Assembly (NCBI GenBank): GCA_002213445.1
Contig: NJIE01000028.1
Coordinates: forward strand, 39,771 to 103,770
Length of the DNA: 64,000 bases
Source: Xenophilus sp. AP218F
GTDB taxonomy: Bacteria > Pseudomonadota > Gammaproteobacteria > Burkholderiales > Chromobacteriaceae
Reading direction: 5' to 3'
Numbering within the stretch: the first letter of the stretch is position 1; every line of letters starts with the position of its first letter. This document shows, piece after piece, positions 43,973-53,331 of this stretch. Below the pieces are notes generated by a model. The model worked only from the letters and a program-made list of their open reading frames with translations. It searched no databases and was not told where the DNA came from. The translations under genes were made by a program, and so were the position numbers.

Positions 43973-46258
43973 TCAGCCTTGCGCGGCGACCGTTTGCGCG
44001 TCCACCACCGCCATCGCCACCATGTTGACGATGCGGCGCACCGACGAGATCGGGGTGAGGATGTGCACCGGCTTGGCCATGCCCATCAGGATCGGGCCGA
44101 TGGTCACGCCGTCGGAGGCCGATACGCGCAGCAGGTTGTAGCTGATGTTGGCGGCTTCCACGTTAGGCATGATCAGCAGGTTGGCCGAGCCCTTCAGCGT
44201 GGAGTCCGGCATCGACTGCAGGCGGATGGCCTCCACCAGCGCCGCGTCGCCCTGCATTTCGCCGTCGATTTCCAGTTCCGGCTGCTGCTCGCGGATCAGG
44301 TCGAACGCCGCGCGCATCTTCTGCGCCGACGGCGTGTTCAGCGCGCCGAAGCTGGAGTTGGACAGGATGGCGGCCTTGGGCTGGATGCCGAAGCGCTTGA
44401 TCGACTGCGCGGCCATCTTGGTGATGGCGGCCAGCTGCTCGGCGGAAGGCTCGGCGTTGACGTAAGTGTCGGTGATGAAGATGTTGCCGGTCGGCAGGAT
44501 CAGCGCGTTCATCGCGCCGGCCACCTTGTCCGGGTTGGCGTAGCCCAGCACGTTCTCGACGATGTCGAAGTGCTGGCGGTACGGCCCGTAGGTGCCGCAG
44601 ATCATCGCGTCGGCGTCGCCGCGGCGCACCATCATCGCGCCGATCAGCGTGGTGTTGCCGATCACGCGGCGGCGGGCCTGCTCTTGCGACACGCCCTTGC
44701 GCTTCATCAGCTGGTAGTAGTCCTGCCAGTAGTCGTTGAAGCGCGGGTCGGATTCGTTGTTGACCAGTTCGAAGTCCACGCCCGGGCGCATCTTCAGGCC
44801 CAGTTTCTCGATGCGCTTCTCGATCACGCTGGGGCGGCCGATCAGGATGGGCTTGGCCATGCCCTGGGTCACCAGCTCCTGGGTGGCGTGCAGCACGCGC
44901 TCGTCTTCGCCTTCGGTCAGCACCACGCGCTTCGGGTCTTTCTTGGCCTGGGCGAACACCGGCTTCATGAACAGGTTGGTCTTGTAGACGAACTGCGCCA
45001 GCTGATCGACGTAGGCGTCGAAGTCCTGGATCGGGCGGGTGGCGACGCCGGAGTCCATGGCCGCCTTGGCCACGGCCGGGGCGATCTTGACGATCAGGCG
45101 CGGGTCGAACGGCTTGGGAATCACGTACTCGGGGCCGAAGGACAGCTCCTGGTCGCCGTAGGCGGAGGCCACCACTTCGTTTTGTTCGGCCATGGCGAGG
45201 TCGGCGATGGCGCGCACGGTGGCCAGCTTCATCTCTTCATTGATGGTGGTCGCGCCAACGTCCAGCGCGCCTCGGAAGATGAAGGGGAAGCACAGCACGT
45301 TGTTGACCTGGTTCGGGAAGTCCGAGCGGCCGGTGCCGATGATGGCGTCGGGGCGCACTTCCTTCACCAGCGGCGGCAGGATTTCCGGCTCCGGGTTGGC
45401 CATTGCCAGGATCAGCGGATCGCGGGCCATGGACTTGACCATGTCTTGCGACACCAGACGCGGGCCGGACAGGCCCATGAAGATGTCGGCGCCGGCCATG
45501 GCGTCGGCGAGCTTGCGCTGGCCGTTGTCCTTGATCGCGTAGCGCTGCTTGGATTCGTCCAGCTTCTCGTCGCGGCCTTGGAAGATCACGCCCTTGGAGT
45601 CGCAAACGGTGATGTTCTCGCGCTTCACGCCCAGCGCCACCAGGAGGTCCAGGCAGGCGATGGCGGCGGCGCCGGCGCCGGAGGCCACCACGCGCACTTC
45701 CGCGATTTCCTTCTTCACCAGGCGCAAGCCGTTGAGGACGGCGGCGGCGGCGACGATGGCGGTGCCGTGCTGGTCATCGTGAAACACCGGGATGTTCATG
45801 CGCTCGCGGCACTTCTTCTCGATGTAGAAGCATTCCGGCGCCTTGATGTCTTCCAGGTTGATGCCGCCGAAGGTCGGCTCCAGCGAACAGATGATGTCCA
45901 CCAGCTTGTCCGGGTCCAGCTCGTTGACTTCGATGTCGAACACGTCGATGCCTGCGAACTTCTTGAACAGCACGCCCTTGCCTTCCATCACCGGCTTGCC
46001 GGCCAGCGCGCCGATGTTGCCGAGGCCCAGCACCGCGGTGCCGTTGGAGATGACGGCCACCAGGTTGCCGCGAGCGGTGTACTTGTAGGCGTTGAGCGGG
46101 TCTTCGACGATGGCGTCGCAGGCCGCTGCCACGCCCGGCGAGTAAGCCAGCGCCAGATCACGCTGGGTGGTCAGCGGCTTGGTCGGGGCGACCTGAATCT
46201 TGCCCGGGTTCGGGTACTGGTGATACTCCAGTGCGCTTTGACGCAATTGCTCGTCCAT
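43973..46258 (-). CDS. maeB: NADP-dependent malic enzyme (MaeB type)
   Basis: A 761-residue cytosolic enzyme that oxidatively decarboxylates malate to pyruvate with NADP+. The N-terminal malic enzyme domain (about 1-420) has the [10 protein letters not shown] segment, [17 protein letters not shown] and FNDDxQGT-type metal site ([12 protein letters not shown]). The C-terminal part (about 430-761) is a phosphotransacetylase-like regulatory domain, as in MaeB. The ATG follows AGGAGCC, and a TATAAT -10 lies upstream. It is placed directly after the dctPQM TRAP genes with its own promoter, linking dicarboxylate uptake to pyruvate and NADPH supply. Confidence 0.95.
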   Translation of the reverse strand: MDEQLRQSALEYHQYPNPGKIQVAPTKPLTTQRDLALAYSPGVAAACDAIVEDPLNAYKYTARGNLVAVISNGTAVLGLGNIGALAGKPVMEGKGVLFKKFAGIDVFDIEVNELDPDKLVDIICSLEPTFGGINLEDIKAPECFYIEKKCRERMNIPVFHDDQHGTAIVAAAAVLNGLRLVKKEIAEVRVVASGAGAAAIACLDLLVALGVKRENITVCDSKGVIFQGRDEKLDESKQRYAIKDNGQRKLADAMAGADIFMGLSGPRLVSQDMVKSMARDPLILAMANPEPEILPPLVKEVRPDAIIGTGRSDFPNQVNNVLCFPFIFRGALDVGATTINEEMKLATVRAIADLAMAEQNEVVASAYGDQELSFGPEYVIPKPFDPRLIVKIAPAVAKAAMDSGVATRPIQDFDAYVDQLAQFVYKTNLFMKPVFAQAKKDPKRVVLTEGEDERVLHATQELVTQGMAKPILIGRPSVIEKRIEKLGLKMRPGVDFELVNNESDPRFNDYWQDYYQLMKRKGVSQEQARRRVIGNTTLIGAMMVRRGDADAMICGTYGPYRQHFDIVENVLGYANPDKVAGAMNALILPTGNIFITDTYVNAEPSAEQLAAITKMAAQSIKRFGIQPKAAILSNSSFGALNTPSAQKMRAAFDLIREQQPELEIDGEMQGDAALVEAIRLQSMPDSTLKGSANLLIMPNVEAANISYNLLRVSASDGVTIGPILMGMAKPVHILTPISSVRRIVNMVAMAVVDAQTVAAQG

Positions 46259-46306
46259 TCGCAGGCTCCTGAATGATTCTTTTGTTTTGTAAGAAGTAAA
46301 CTACAC

Positions 46307-46312
46307 ATTATA
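46307..46312 (-). promoter_or_regulatory. -10 element of the maeB promoter
   Basis: TATAAT on the minus strand lies about 50 bases before the maeB ATG, in a locally AT-rich stretch. The -35 region is not obvious. Confidence 0.55.
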
Positions 46313-46345
46313 AGACTTATGGCATGTGCGGGCTACGCCGTGTCA

Positions 46346-46377
46346 GACAAAATGCGCGCTGGATGATTCCAGCGCGC
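46346..46377 (-). terminator. Terminator after the TRAP operon
   Basis: On the minus strand GCGCGCTGG pairs with CCAGCGCGC across a six-base loop, followed by ATTTTGTC. It separates dctM from maeB. Confidence 0.8.
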
Positions 46378-46402
46378 CGGTATATTTCCCGCGTCCTCCG
46401 CC

Positions 46403-47731
46403 TCAACCCATCATGCCCAGCGTTCGCGGCAGCCACAGCGAAATGCCGGGGATGAACGTCACCGCCAGCAGGAAGCCCAGCATGGTCAGCAGCCACGGCC
46501 ATACCGCAACGGTCAGCTCGGTGATGCCCATCTTGGTGATGCCCGACGCCACGTAGAGATTCAGCCCCACCGGCGGGTGGCACATCCCCACTTCCATGTT
46601 CACCGCGATCAGGATGCCGAAGTGCACCGGGTTGACGCCCAGATGCACCGCCACCGGATAGAGGATGGGGGCCATGATCAGCACGATGGCCGACGGGTCC
46701 ATGAAGTTGCCGGCGGCCAGCAGCAGGATGTTGGTCAACAGCAGGAAGGCGACGATGCCGAAGCCCTGGCTAGCCATCCAGGCGGCCATGGTTTGCGGAA
46801 TCTGCTCGGACGCCATCAGGAAAGAGAACAGCACGGCGTTGGTGATGATGTAGAGCAGCATCGCGCTCATCGACGCCGCGTTGACCAGCACCTTGGGCAC
46901 GTCCTTCAGCCCCATGTCCTTGTAGACGAACACCGCGATCACGAAGGCGTAGACCGCCGCCATCGCCGCCGCCTCGGTGGGGGTGAATACGCCGGAGTAG
47001 ATGCCGCCTATCACCAGCACGATCAGCAGCAGGCCCCAGACGCACTCGCGGAAGGCCTGCCAGCGCTCGCCGAGGCTGGCGCGCGGCAGGCGCGGGTAGT
47101 CGAACTTCCTGGCGCGAAACCAGGTGGTCAGGCCCAGGAGGAAGGACAGGCACAGGCCCGGCAGCACGCCGGCCATGAACAGCTGGCCGACCGAGGCGGT
47201 GGAGACGCTGGCGCCGCCGGGGCCGGTGGCTTCCATGCCGGCGGTGGCGATGCTGTACATCACCAGGTTGATGGACGGAGGAAACAGGATGCCCAGCGCG
47301 CCGGAGGTGGTGATCACCCCTGCGCCGAAGCGCTGCGGATAACCCTGCTTGAGCATGGCCGGCAGGATGATGGAGCCGACGGCCACCACAGTGGCCACCG
47401 ACGAGCCGGTGATGGCGGCGAACAAGGCGCAGGACACCACGCCGGCGAGGCCCAGGCCGCCGTACCAGTGCCCCACCAGCGTGGTGGCGAAGCGTATCAT
47501 CCGCCGCGCCACCCCGCCGTGCATCAGGAAGTTGCCGGCCAGGATGAAGAAGGGGATGGCCATGATTTCGAACTTCTCGATGCCGGTGAACAGCTTGAGC
47601 GCCACCGAGGTGATCGGCACATCGGTCATGGCGAACAGGAAGGTGAGGACGGTGAGGCCCAGCGAGATGGAGATCGGCATGCCGGTCAGCATCAGCGCCA
47701 GCAGCAGGCCGAAGATGATCAGGGCGCTCAT
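46403..47731 (-). CDS. dctM: TRAP transporter large permease
   Basis: A 442-residue polytopic inner-membrane protein of the DctM family with about twelve helices. It is the channel that imports the substrate delivered by the periplasmic protein, driven by the sodium or proton gradient. Family patterns include GMPISISLGL near the start, GAGVITTSGALGILFPPSINLV and GMCHPPVGLNLYV. Its ATG overlaps the dctQ stop (ATGA). It ends at a terminator before maeB. Confidence 0.95.
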   Translation of the reverse strand: MSALIIFGLLLALMLTGMPISISLGLTVLTFLFAMTDVPITSVALKLFTGIEKFEIMAIPFFILAGNFLMHGGVARRMIRFATTLVGHWYGGLGLAGVVSCALFAAITGSSVATVVAVGSIILPAMLKQGYPQRFGAGVITTSGALGILFPPSINLVMYSIATAGMEATGPGGASVSTASVGQLFMAGVLPGLCLSFLLGLTTWFRARKFDYPRLPRASLGERWQAFRECVWGLLLIVLVIGGIYSGVFTPTEAAAMAAVYAFVIAVFVYKDMGLKDVPKVLVNAASMSAMLLYIITNAVLFSFLMASEQIPQTMAAWMASQGFGIVAFLLLTNILLLAAGNFMDPSAIVLIMAPILYPVAVHLGVNPVHFGILIAVNMEVGMCHPPVGLNLYVASGITKMGITELTVAVWPWLLTMLGFLLAVTFIPGISLWLPRTLGMMG

Positions 47732-48318
47732 GGGCGGCCTCCGTGTTTCATGTCGTGCGGGTGCAGGTTGTCCAGCGCCTGGTCGCCGTCCACGCCTTCC
47801 ACGTGGCTGTGGTCATGCTTGGGCAGGCTGCCGGTGTGGACGAAGTTCCACGCCACTTGCAGGAAGCGGAAGCACATCAGCGTGGAGCCGGCGGGAATGG
47901 CGAGATAAACCAGCCACATCGGCGCTTCCAGGTCCGGCGAAGTCTGGTCGGTGTGGGCGATGTTCCAGACGAAATCGCCGCCCATCACCGCCACGGCGCC
48001 GGTGAACAGCGCGCCGGCCAGCAGGCCGAACACGATGAACCTGGCGCGGGTTTTGTCCGGCAGCCGGTTGATCAGCACGTCCACGCCGACGTGGATGCCG
48101 GTGCGCACGCCGTAGGCCGCGCCGAACTTGGCCATCCAGACGAACAGGTAAATGGTGAGTTCCTGCGCCCAGGACAGGTTGATATGGGCGAGATAAGGTT
48201 GCAGGGCGGCGATGCCGGAGCCGTAGCGGTGCAGCACCGCGACGAAGGTGATCAGGGTGGCGGCCCCCATCAAACCGGCAATCAGCCACTCCTCGAGATG
48301 GTCGAGGCATTTGAGCAT
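47728..48318 (-). CDS. dctQ: TRAP transporter small permease
   Basis: A 196-residue inner-membrane protein with four helices, partner of DctM. The family core WAQELTIYLFVWMAKFGAAYGVRTGIHVGVDVL lies near residue 47. The C-terminus is unusually long, hydrophilic and His/Asp-rich (HDHSHVEGVDGDQ), which is not typical and might bind metal or simply be a tail. The ATG at 48318 gives the family N-terminus; the longer frame upstream is not coding. It overlaps dctM by ATGA and follows dctP after 133 bases. Confidence 0.92.
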   Translation of the reverse strand: MLKCLDHLEEWLIAGLMGAATLITFVAVLHRYGSGIAALQPYLAHINLSWAQELTIYLFVWMAKFGAAYGVRTGIHVGVDVLINRLPDKTRARFIVFGLLAGALFTGAVAVMGGDFVWNIAHTDQTSPDLEAPMWLVYLAIPAGSTLMCFRFLQVAWNFVHTGSLPKHDHSHVEGVDGDQALDNLHPHDMKHGGRP

Positions 48319-48451
48319 GGCGAGGTTTCCAGTGTGTTTCCCGCGCTCGCGCCCGGACGGATGCGTTCCGGACGGGAGCGGCGCGGCACGCAAGCGGCGG
48401 CCCGCCGCGCGCGGGCCGGCCAGCCGTTCGGCCATCAGGCGCGAACGGGGC

Positions 48452-49456
48452 TCACTTGCTGGGGTTGAAGCCGGTTTCCTTGTAGATGGCCTTGAGCAGG
48501 TCCGGGCCGATGCGCTCCGCCATCTTCTGATGCACGGGGACCAGCGCCTTCTTGAACGCGGCCTTTTCCTGCGGGGTGGGCGCGTAGACCTGGGTTTTGC
48601 CGGAGGCCCTGATGGCCGCCACCGCCTTGTCGTTTTCTTCCTTGGCGATCTTGTTGGCGTAGACCGAGGCGTCCTGCACCGCGCTGTCCAGTTGCGCGCG
48701 CACGTCGGCGGGCAGGCCGTCCCAGAACTTCTTGTTGACGATCAGCGCGTAGCCGAGGAAGCCGTGCTGGGTCAGCGTCAGGTTCTTCTGCACCTCGTAG
48801 GCCTTGCTGGTGTAGAGATTGGACGCCTCCAGCTCGGTGCCGTCCACCACGCCGGTCTGCAGCGCCTGATACACCTCGGAGAAGGCCATCACCTGCGGCA
48901 GCGCGCCCAAGCTGCGCATTTCCTCTTCCAGCACCTTGGACGACTGGATGCGGATCTTCATGCCCTTGAGGTCGGCCGGCGCCTTGACGGGCTTGTTGGC
49001 CGAGAAGTTCTTGAAGCCGTTGTCCCAGTAGGCCAGGCCCTTGATGCCCTTGGTTTCCAGCTTGCCCAGGAGCTGCTTGCCGATCGGGCCGTGCATCACC
49101 TTGTTGACTTCGTCGTAGTTGTCGAAGAGGTAGGGCAGATCGAAAACCTCGAATTCCTTCACGCCCAGCGGGCCGAATTTGGCGAGGCTGGGGGCCAGCA
49201 TCTGCACCGCGCCCAGCTGCAGCGCTTCCAGCTCTTCCTTGTCCTTGTAGAGCTGGCTGTTGGGATAGACCTGCACCTTGACCTTGCCGTGGGTGCGTTG
49301 CTCCGCCAGCTTCTTGAAGTATTCGGCGGCCTTGCCTTTCGGCGTTTCCGGCGCGACGACGTGGCTGAATTTGATGACGATTTCTCCGGCGGCCTGGGCG
49401 AAGCCGGACAAGGCGAGGCTGGCGCAGACGGCCAGGGCGGCGTGCTTCAGTTTCAT
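48452..49456 (-). CDS. dctP: TRAP transporter substrate-binding protein (DctP)
   Basis: A 334-residue periplasmic solute-binding protein. The signal peptide (residues 1-22, ending GFAQA) is followed by the IVIKFSHVVAPETPKGKAAEYFKKLAE start of the DctP family. The arginine used for carboxylate binding lies in LKGMKIRIQSS, and EVYQALQTGVVDGTE is the usual helix. The sequence is of the C4-dicarboxylate (malate, succinate, fumarate) branch. GTGGAG is seven bases before the ATG at 49456. It is first of dctPQM and divergent from a PAS sensor kinase. Confidence 0.93.
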   Translation of the reverse strand: MKLKHAALAVCASLALSGFAQAAGEIVIKFSHVVAPETPKGKAAEYFKKLAEQRTHGKVKVQVYPNSQLYKDKEELEALQLGAVQMLAPSLAKFGPLGVKEFEVFDLPYLFDNYDEVNKVMHGPIGKQLLGKLETKGIKGLAYWDNGFKNFSANKPVKAPADLKGMKIRIQSSKVLEEEMRSLGALPQVMAFSEVYQALQTGVVDGTELEASNLYTSKAYEVQKNLTLTQHGFLGYALIVNKKFWDGLPADVRAQLDSAVQDASVYANKIAKEENDKAVAAIRASGKTQVYAPTPQEKAAFKKALVPVHQKMAERIGPDLLKAIYKETGFNPSK

Positions 49457-49594
49457 CGATGTCTCCACTTTCCTTTGTAGCGTTGCATGGTTTGCCTGGT
49501 TGCTGAGCAGGCTGCAAGTCCGGTCGGGCCGGTTGTTATGTCTGTAAAGTTAGAAGTTCGACAGCCGCTCGGCCATTAGGGAATTCCACAACGC

Positions 49595-49608
49595 CTTGAT
49601 TCATCAAG
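49595..49608. promoter_or_regulatory. Palindrome in the dctP/sensor-kinase intergenic region
   Basis: CTTGAT-TC-ATCAAG is a perfect 14-base palindrome between the divergent dctP and kinase genes, with a GGAATTCC palindrome about ten bases to its left (49580-49587). Either may be an operator. The spacing does not fit an FNR site. Confidence 0.35.
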
Positions 49609-49669
49609 CCAGGCGCGCGGCGGCGGCTGGCGCGGTATCATCGGGGCACACTGTTTTCCGGCCCGATTC

Positions 49670-51964
49670 ATGTCCGTATTCGATACCCGCATCCGCCGCA
49701 CCCCGCGCCTGCTGTGGCTGAGCGTGAGCGCGGCCCTGGTGGCGCTGCTGCTGGCGCTGTGCAGCCTCAGCTTTCTGGTTTACCGCGACTGGCGGGACGA
49801 GCAGCAAGACAATCTGATCCAGGAAGTGCTGTGGCTGGAGCAGTCGCTGCGCATGCATCTGGAAGGCCATCAGGAGTGGGGCGACACGCTGGCGCGCGAC
49901 ATCGCCGCCGGCGGCGTCGACAGTGTCCGTTTTGCCCGGCTGGCGGCGTTTTACATGCGCGAAAACCCGGAACTGCTGTCGATGGAGCGGGTGGACGAGA
50001 GCCGCAAGGTGCTGTGGGACCAGCACGGCACCCGCCGCGACGGCCGGGTGCTGGGCAACGAGGAGTTCGACGCCATCTGGCGCGCGGTTCGCTTGCTGCG
50101 GCCCAGCTACGGGCCGCCCTACCGGGGCGCGGACGGCAAGTACCGTTTCGATCTGGCCATTCCCATCGTCGCCGACGGCAAACCGCTGGGCGCGCTGCGG
50201 CTGTCCTATCAACTGGACCAGCTGCTGTTCCACCAGGTGCCGTGGTGGATCGCGTCCAAGAACTACATCAGCATCCAGGATCTGGGCGGCAAAACCCTGG
50301 CCAGCAAGTTCGACCCAGCGGAAAAGCCGGGCACGGTTTCGCACCAGACCAGCTTCGACCCGCCGGGCTACGGCCTGTACCTGAAGGCGGTCAGCTATCG
50401 CTCCGGGCTGGGGCTGACGCTGCCGGTGCTGACCGGTGTCATCGTGCTGCTGCTGCTGACGCTGCTGTACGCGGTGTGGCGGGTGCGGGCGCACACCCGG
50501 GAGCGCGACGCGGCCGAACACCGGCTGGCCAAGGAAGTGTCGCTGCGGCAGGCGATAGAGGACTGCATGAAGAGCGGCCTGGTCGCCATCGGCCTGGAGG
50601 GGCAGATCGTGCGCGTCAACCGGGCGTTTTGCGACATGCTGGGTTACAGCCCGGAAGAGCTGGTGGGCAGCTTCCCGCCGCATCCGTGCTGGCCGGCCGA
50701 CCAGCACGGCGTGCTGGCCGAAGCGATGGACGCGGTGCGCGACAACCGCCAGCCGGAAGAGGGCTTCGAGCTGCGCCTGGCGCGCAAGGACGGCGGCTGC
50801 ATCGAGGTGCGGCTGTACGCCACGCCGCTGGTGGAGGAGGACGGCAGCCAGCGCGGCTGGATCGCCTCGCTGTTCGACATCACCGAGCGCAAGCGGGAAC
50901 GGCTGGCGCTCAACGCCTCGCATCAGCGCTTCCTCACCGTGCTCAATGGCCTCGCCGCCGGCGTGTGCGTGGTGGATGAAGACAGCGGCCAGCTCTTGTA
51001 TGCCAACCCGGCCTTCGCCGAACTGTGGCTGCTCAACGAAACTGAAACGCCGTGCTGCGTGCTGCTGCCCGGTTTGCGCGCCGGCTCGGCCATGGACTAT
51101 TACGGCCAGGAATTCATCAGCGAGGGCGGACAGCGCTGGTTCCTGATCCACCGTCGCCGCATCGAATGGGTCAACGGCGAATCCGCCTGGCTCGCCATCC
51201 TCAGCGACGTCACCGAGGACAAGCGCCGCGAGGCGCGCGAGCAGGCGCAGCAGGAGCGCTTCCAGAACACGGCGCGGCTGATCGCCATGGGCGAGATGGC
51301 GTCCACGCTGGCGCACGAGCTCAACCAGCCGCTCACCGCCATCAACACCTACGCCGCCGGCGTCAACCGCCGGCTGGCGCCGGAACTGGAATTGCCGTCC
51401 GGCGTGCGCGAGGCGGTGCAGGCCATCGCCGAACAGGCGCGGCGCGCGGCGCAGATCGTCAGCAGCATCCGCGCCTTCGTCAAAAAACACGAGCCGCAGC
51501 TGGAGCGGGTGGAGCCTTCGCGCGTGGTGGTGCGCGCGGTGGCGCTGGCCGAGGGGCTGGCCGGCAAGGCGGGGGTGATTCTGCAGATGGAGCAGGACCG
51601 GCGCGCCTGCCTGCTGGACATGGACCCGGTGCTGATCGAACAGGTGCTGCTCAACCTGCTGAAGAACGCCATCGAGGCGATGCAGGAGGCGCAAACGCGG
51701 CGGCCGGCGATCCAGGTCCATACCTTCATCGACGACGCGGTGTGGCGGGTGGAAGTGAGCGACAACGGCCCGGGGCTGTCGCAGGCGATGCAGGACAATC
51801 TGTTCACCCCGTTCTACTCCACCAAGCCGGACGGCATGGGCATCGGCCTCAATATCTGCCGCTCCATCGTCGAGTTTCACCGCGGCGAGTTCGGCGTGCA
51901 CTGCCACCCCGACGACGGCTGCGTGTTCTGGTTCAGCCTGCCGCTGGTTCGAACCGGAGCCTGA
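49670..51964 (+). CDS. PAS-containing sensor histidine kinase (DctS/DctB-like)
   Basis: A 764-residue membrane kinase. Helix 1 (about residues 14-37), a periplasmic sensor of about 215 residues, and helix 2 (about 250-272) are followed by two PAS domains (about 285-410 and 415-520). The kinase core has the H-box LAHELNQPLTAINTYAAG, N-box NLLKNAIEAMQ and G-boxes NGPGLS and GMGIGLNICRSIVE. The H-box is of the NtrB/DctB/DctS class. It is divergent from dctPQM, so it probably senses a C4-dicarboxylate. No response regulator gene lies next to it in this window, so its partner must be elsewhere. Confidence 0.87.
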   Translation: MSVFDTRIRRTPRLLWLSVSAALVALLLALCSLSFLVYRDWRDEQQDNLIQEVLWLEQSLRMHLEGHQEWGDTLARDIAAGGVDSVRFARLAAFYMRENPELLSMERVDESRKVLWDQHGTRRDGRVLGNEEFDAIWRAVRLLRPSYGPPYRGADGKYRFDLAIPIVADGKPLGALRLSYQLDQLLFHQVPWWIASKNYISIQDLGGKTLASKFDPAEKPGTVSHQTSFDPPGYGLYLKAVSYRSGLGLTLPVLTGVIVLLLLTLLYAVWRVRAHTRERDAAEHRLAKEVSLRQAIEDCMKSGLVAIGLEGQIVRVNRAFCDMLGYSPEELVGSFPPHPCWPADQHGVLAEAMDAVRDNRQPEEGFELRLARKDGGCIEVRLYATPLVEEDGSQRGWIASLFDITERKRERLALNASHQRFLTVLNGLAAGVCVVDEDSGQLLYANPAFAELWLLNETETPCCVLLPGLRAGSAMDYYGQEFISEGGQRWFLIHRRRIEWVNGESAWLAILSDVTEDKRREAREQAQQERFQNTARLIAMGEMASTLAHELNQPLTAINTYAAGVNRRLAPELELPSGVREAVQAIAEQARRAAQIVSSIRAFVKKHEPQLERVEPSRVVVRAVALAEGLAGKAGVILQMEQDRRACLLDMDPVLIEQVLLNLLKNAIEAMQEAQTRRPAIQVHTFIDDAVWRVEVSDNGPGLSQAMQDNLFTPFYSTKPDGMGIGLNICRSIVEFHRGEFGVHCHPDDGCVFWFSLPLVRTGA

Positions 51965-51968
51965 GCGC

Positions 51969-51996
51969 TTCACAAGCGGCGCATTTGTGGTAGCAT
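51969..51996 (+). promoter_or_regulatory. Promoter of tRNA-Ala
   Basis: TTCACA (51969-51974) and TAGCAT (51991-51996) are spaced by 16 bases and end about 22 bases before the tRNA 5' end. Confidence 0.6.
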
Positions 51997-52018
51997 GTCG
52001 TCCGCATGTTCATGCGCC

Positions 52019-52094
<76 letters not shown>

Positions 52095-52214
52095 CGGAAT
52101 TTCAAAGGCTTGGCGGCGCGCCGTCAGGCGTCAGGCGGCAAGGTCGCCGCATCTTCCGATTGCTGTCCGCAGGCTCGCGAGGGCCGCGGTTTGGCTGCCG
52201 GCATCCAGACGTGA

Positions 52215-52242
52215 AAACGGGACCTTCGGGTCCCGTTTTTTT
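52215..52242 (+). terminator. Intrinsic terminator downstream of tRNA-Ala
   Basis: Stem AAACGGGACC/GGTCCCGTTT with a TTCG tetraloop, followed by T residues, about 120 bases past the tRNA. Confidence 0.9.
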
Positions 52243-52362
52243 ACGCGCGTCGCGCGCGCAGCATCGCCGCGGTTTGAGAGGCCCAGCCAGATGCGGCGCA
52301 GGCGATTGCGGCTTTCCTGTTCAGTATCTTGGTTTGCGACGCCGCGCGGAATGCCGGGTGCG

Positions 52363-52383
52363 TTTTCCCGGCGAAGGCGGGAT
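52363..52383. repeat. REP-like palindromic element (single copy here)
   Basis: TTTCCCGGCGAAGGCGGGATT forms a short hairpin resembling dispersed palindromic repeats of Neisseriales and other proteobacteria. Its minus-strand translation reads PAFAGKT, a familiar by-product of such repeats. No second copy was noticed in the window. Confidence 0.35.
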
Positions 52384-52470
52384 TGAGCGGGACAAGCGCG
52401 GCGCGTTCATCCAGAATGAATGTCAATGGGCCACACCGCCCGGGTTCTGGATCATCAACGGGAGTCGCGC

Positions 52471-53253
52471 ATGCAACTGCAAGGAAAAGTCGCGCTGGTC
52501 ACCGGCGCAGCCAGCGGTATAGGCAAAGCCATCGCCACCACCTACGCCCGCGCGGGGGCGGCGGTGGCCATCGCCGATCTCGATCTCGCCGCGGCCCAAG
52601 CCGTGGCCGCCGAGCTTGCCGCCGCCGGCGGCCAGGCCCTCGGCGTCGCCATGGACGTCGGCAGCGAGGAGGCTGTGGAAAACGGCACCCGCCAGGTCGT
52701 AGAGCGCTTCGGCGCGCTGGACATCCTGGTGTCCAACGCCGGCATCCAGATCGTCAGCCCCATCGTCGATTTCCGCTTCGAGGATTGGCGCAAGATCCAG
52801 GCCATCCACCTCGACGGCGCCTTTCTCACTACCCGCGCCGCGCTGCGCCACATGTATCCGGGCAAGCGCGGCGGGGTGGTCATCTACATGGGCTCGGTGC
52901 ATTCGCACGAGGCGTCGCGGCTGAAGTCCGCCTACGTGGCGGCCAAGCACGGCATGCTGGGTTTGTGCCGCGCGCTGGCCAAGGAGGGCGCGGAATACAA
53001 TGTGCGCAGCCACATGATCTGTCCCGGCTTCGTGCGCACGCCGCTGGTGGACAAGCAGATTCCGGAGCAGGCCGCCACGCTTGGCCTCAGCGAGGAAGAG
53101 GTGATCAAGAAGGTGATGCTGGGGGCCACCGTGGACGGCGAGTTCACCACCGTCGACGACATCGCCCGGACCGCGCTGTTTCTGGCCGCCTTTCCCAGCG
53201 CGGCGCTGACCGGACAGTCGATCAACGTCAGCCACGGCTGGTCGATGAAATAA
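52471..53253 (+). CDS. SDR-family 3-hydroxybutyrate dehydrogenase
   Basis: A 260-residue classical short-chain dehydrogenase. The NAD-binding TGAASGIG lies at residues 11-18, followed by NAG (near 90). The catalytic serine is in [23 protein letters not shown], with Y and K as YxxxK. The sequence matches D-3-hydroxybutyrate dehydrogenase (BdhA), which oxidises the monomer of polyhydroxybutyrate to acetoacetate. This fits a PHA-storing organism. ATG 52471 follows GGGAG by seven bases. Another SDR substrate cannot be excluded. Confidence 0.82.
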   Translation: MQLQGKVALVTGAASGIGKAIATTYARAGAAVAIADLDLAAAQAVAAELAAAGGQALGVAMDVGSEEAVENGTRQVVERFGALDILVSNAGIQIVSPIVDFRFEDWRKIQAIHLDGAFLTTRAALRHMYPGKRGGVVIYMGSVHSHEASRLKSAYVAAKHGMLGLCRALAKEGAEYNVRSHMICPGFVRTPLVDKQIPEQAATLGLSEEEVIKKVMLGATVDGEFTTVDDIARTALFLAAFPSAALTGQSINVSHGWSMK

Positions 53254-53275
53254 GCGCTTCGCGCCCGAAACGACA

Positions 53276-53308
53276 AACCGCCCCGACAGCCAGGCTGTCG
53301 GGGCGGTT
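53276..53308. terminator. Bidirectional terminator-like hairpin
   Basis: A long stem AACCGCCCCGACAG/CTGTCGGGGCGGTT lies between the convergent SDR and PBP1A genes. On the minus strand it is followed by TTTGTCGTTT. It likely serves both genes. Confidence 0.75.
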
Positions 53309-53331
53309 GTCTGTCCGGGACGCGTCGCGGT

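Larger units (their letters stand above)
52095..52470. other. Gene-free stretch between tRNA-Ala and the SDR gene
   Basis: No gene is supported. The stretch holds the tRNA terminator (52215-52242), a REP-like hairpin (52363-52383) and the ribosome site of the next gene. The remainder is GC-rich with no recognised motif. Confidence 0.6.

Noticed and set aside
43151..46276. Very long open frame antisense to maeB and the GT39 gene
   Set aside because: Its composition (Gln, His, Arg, Ala, Val, Gly without domain structure) is that of a frame opposite a GC-rich gene; maeB on the other strand is unmistakable.
49595..49608. FNR-like TTGAT...ATCAA palindrome before dctP
   Set aside because: The half-sites are separated by two bases, not the four required for FNR; kept only as an unassigned palindrome.
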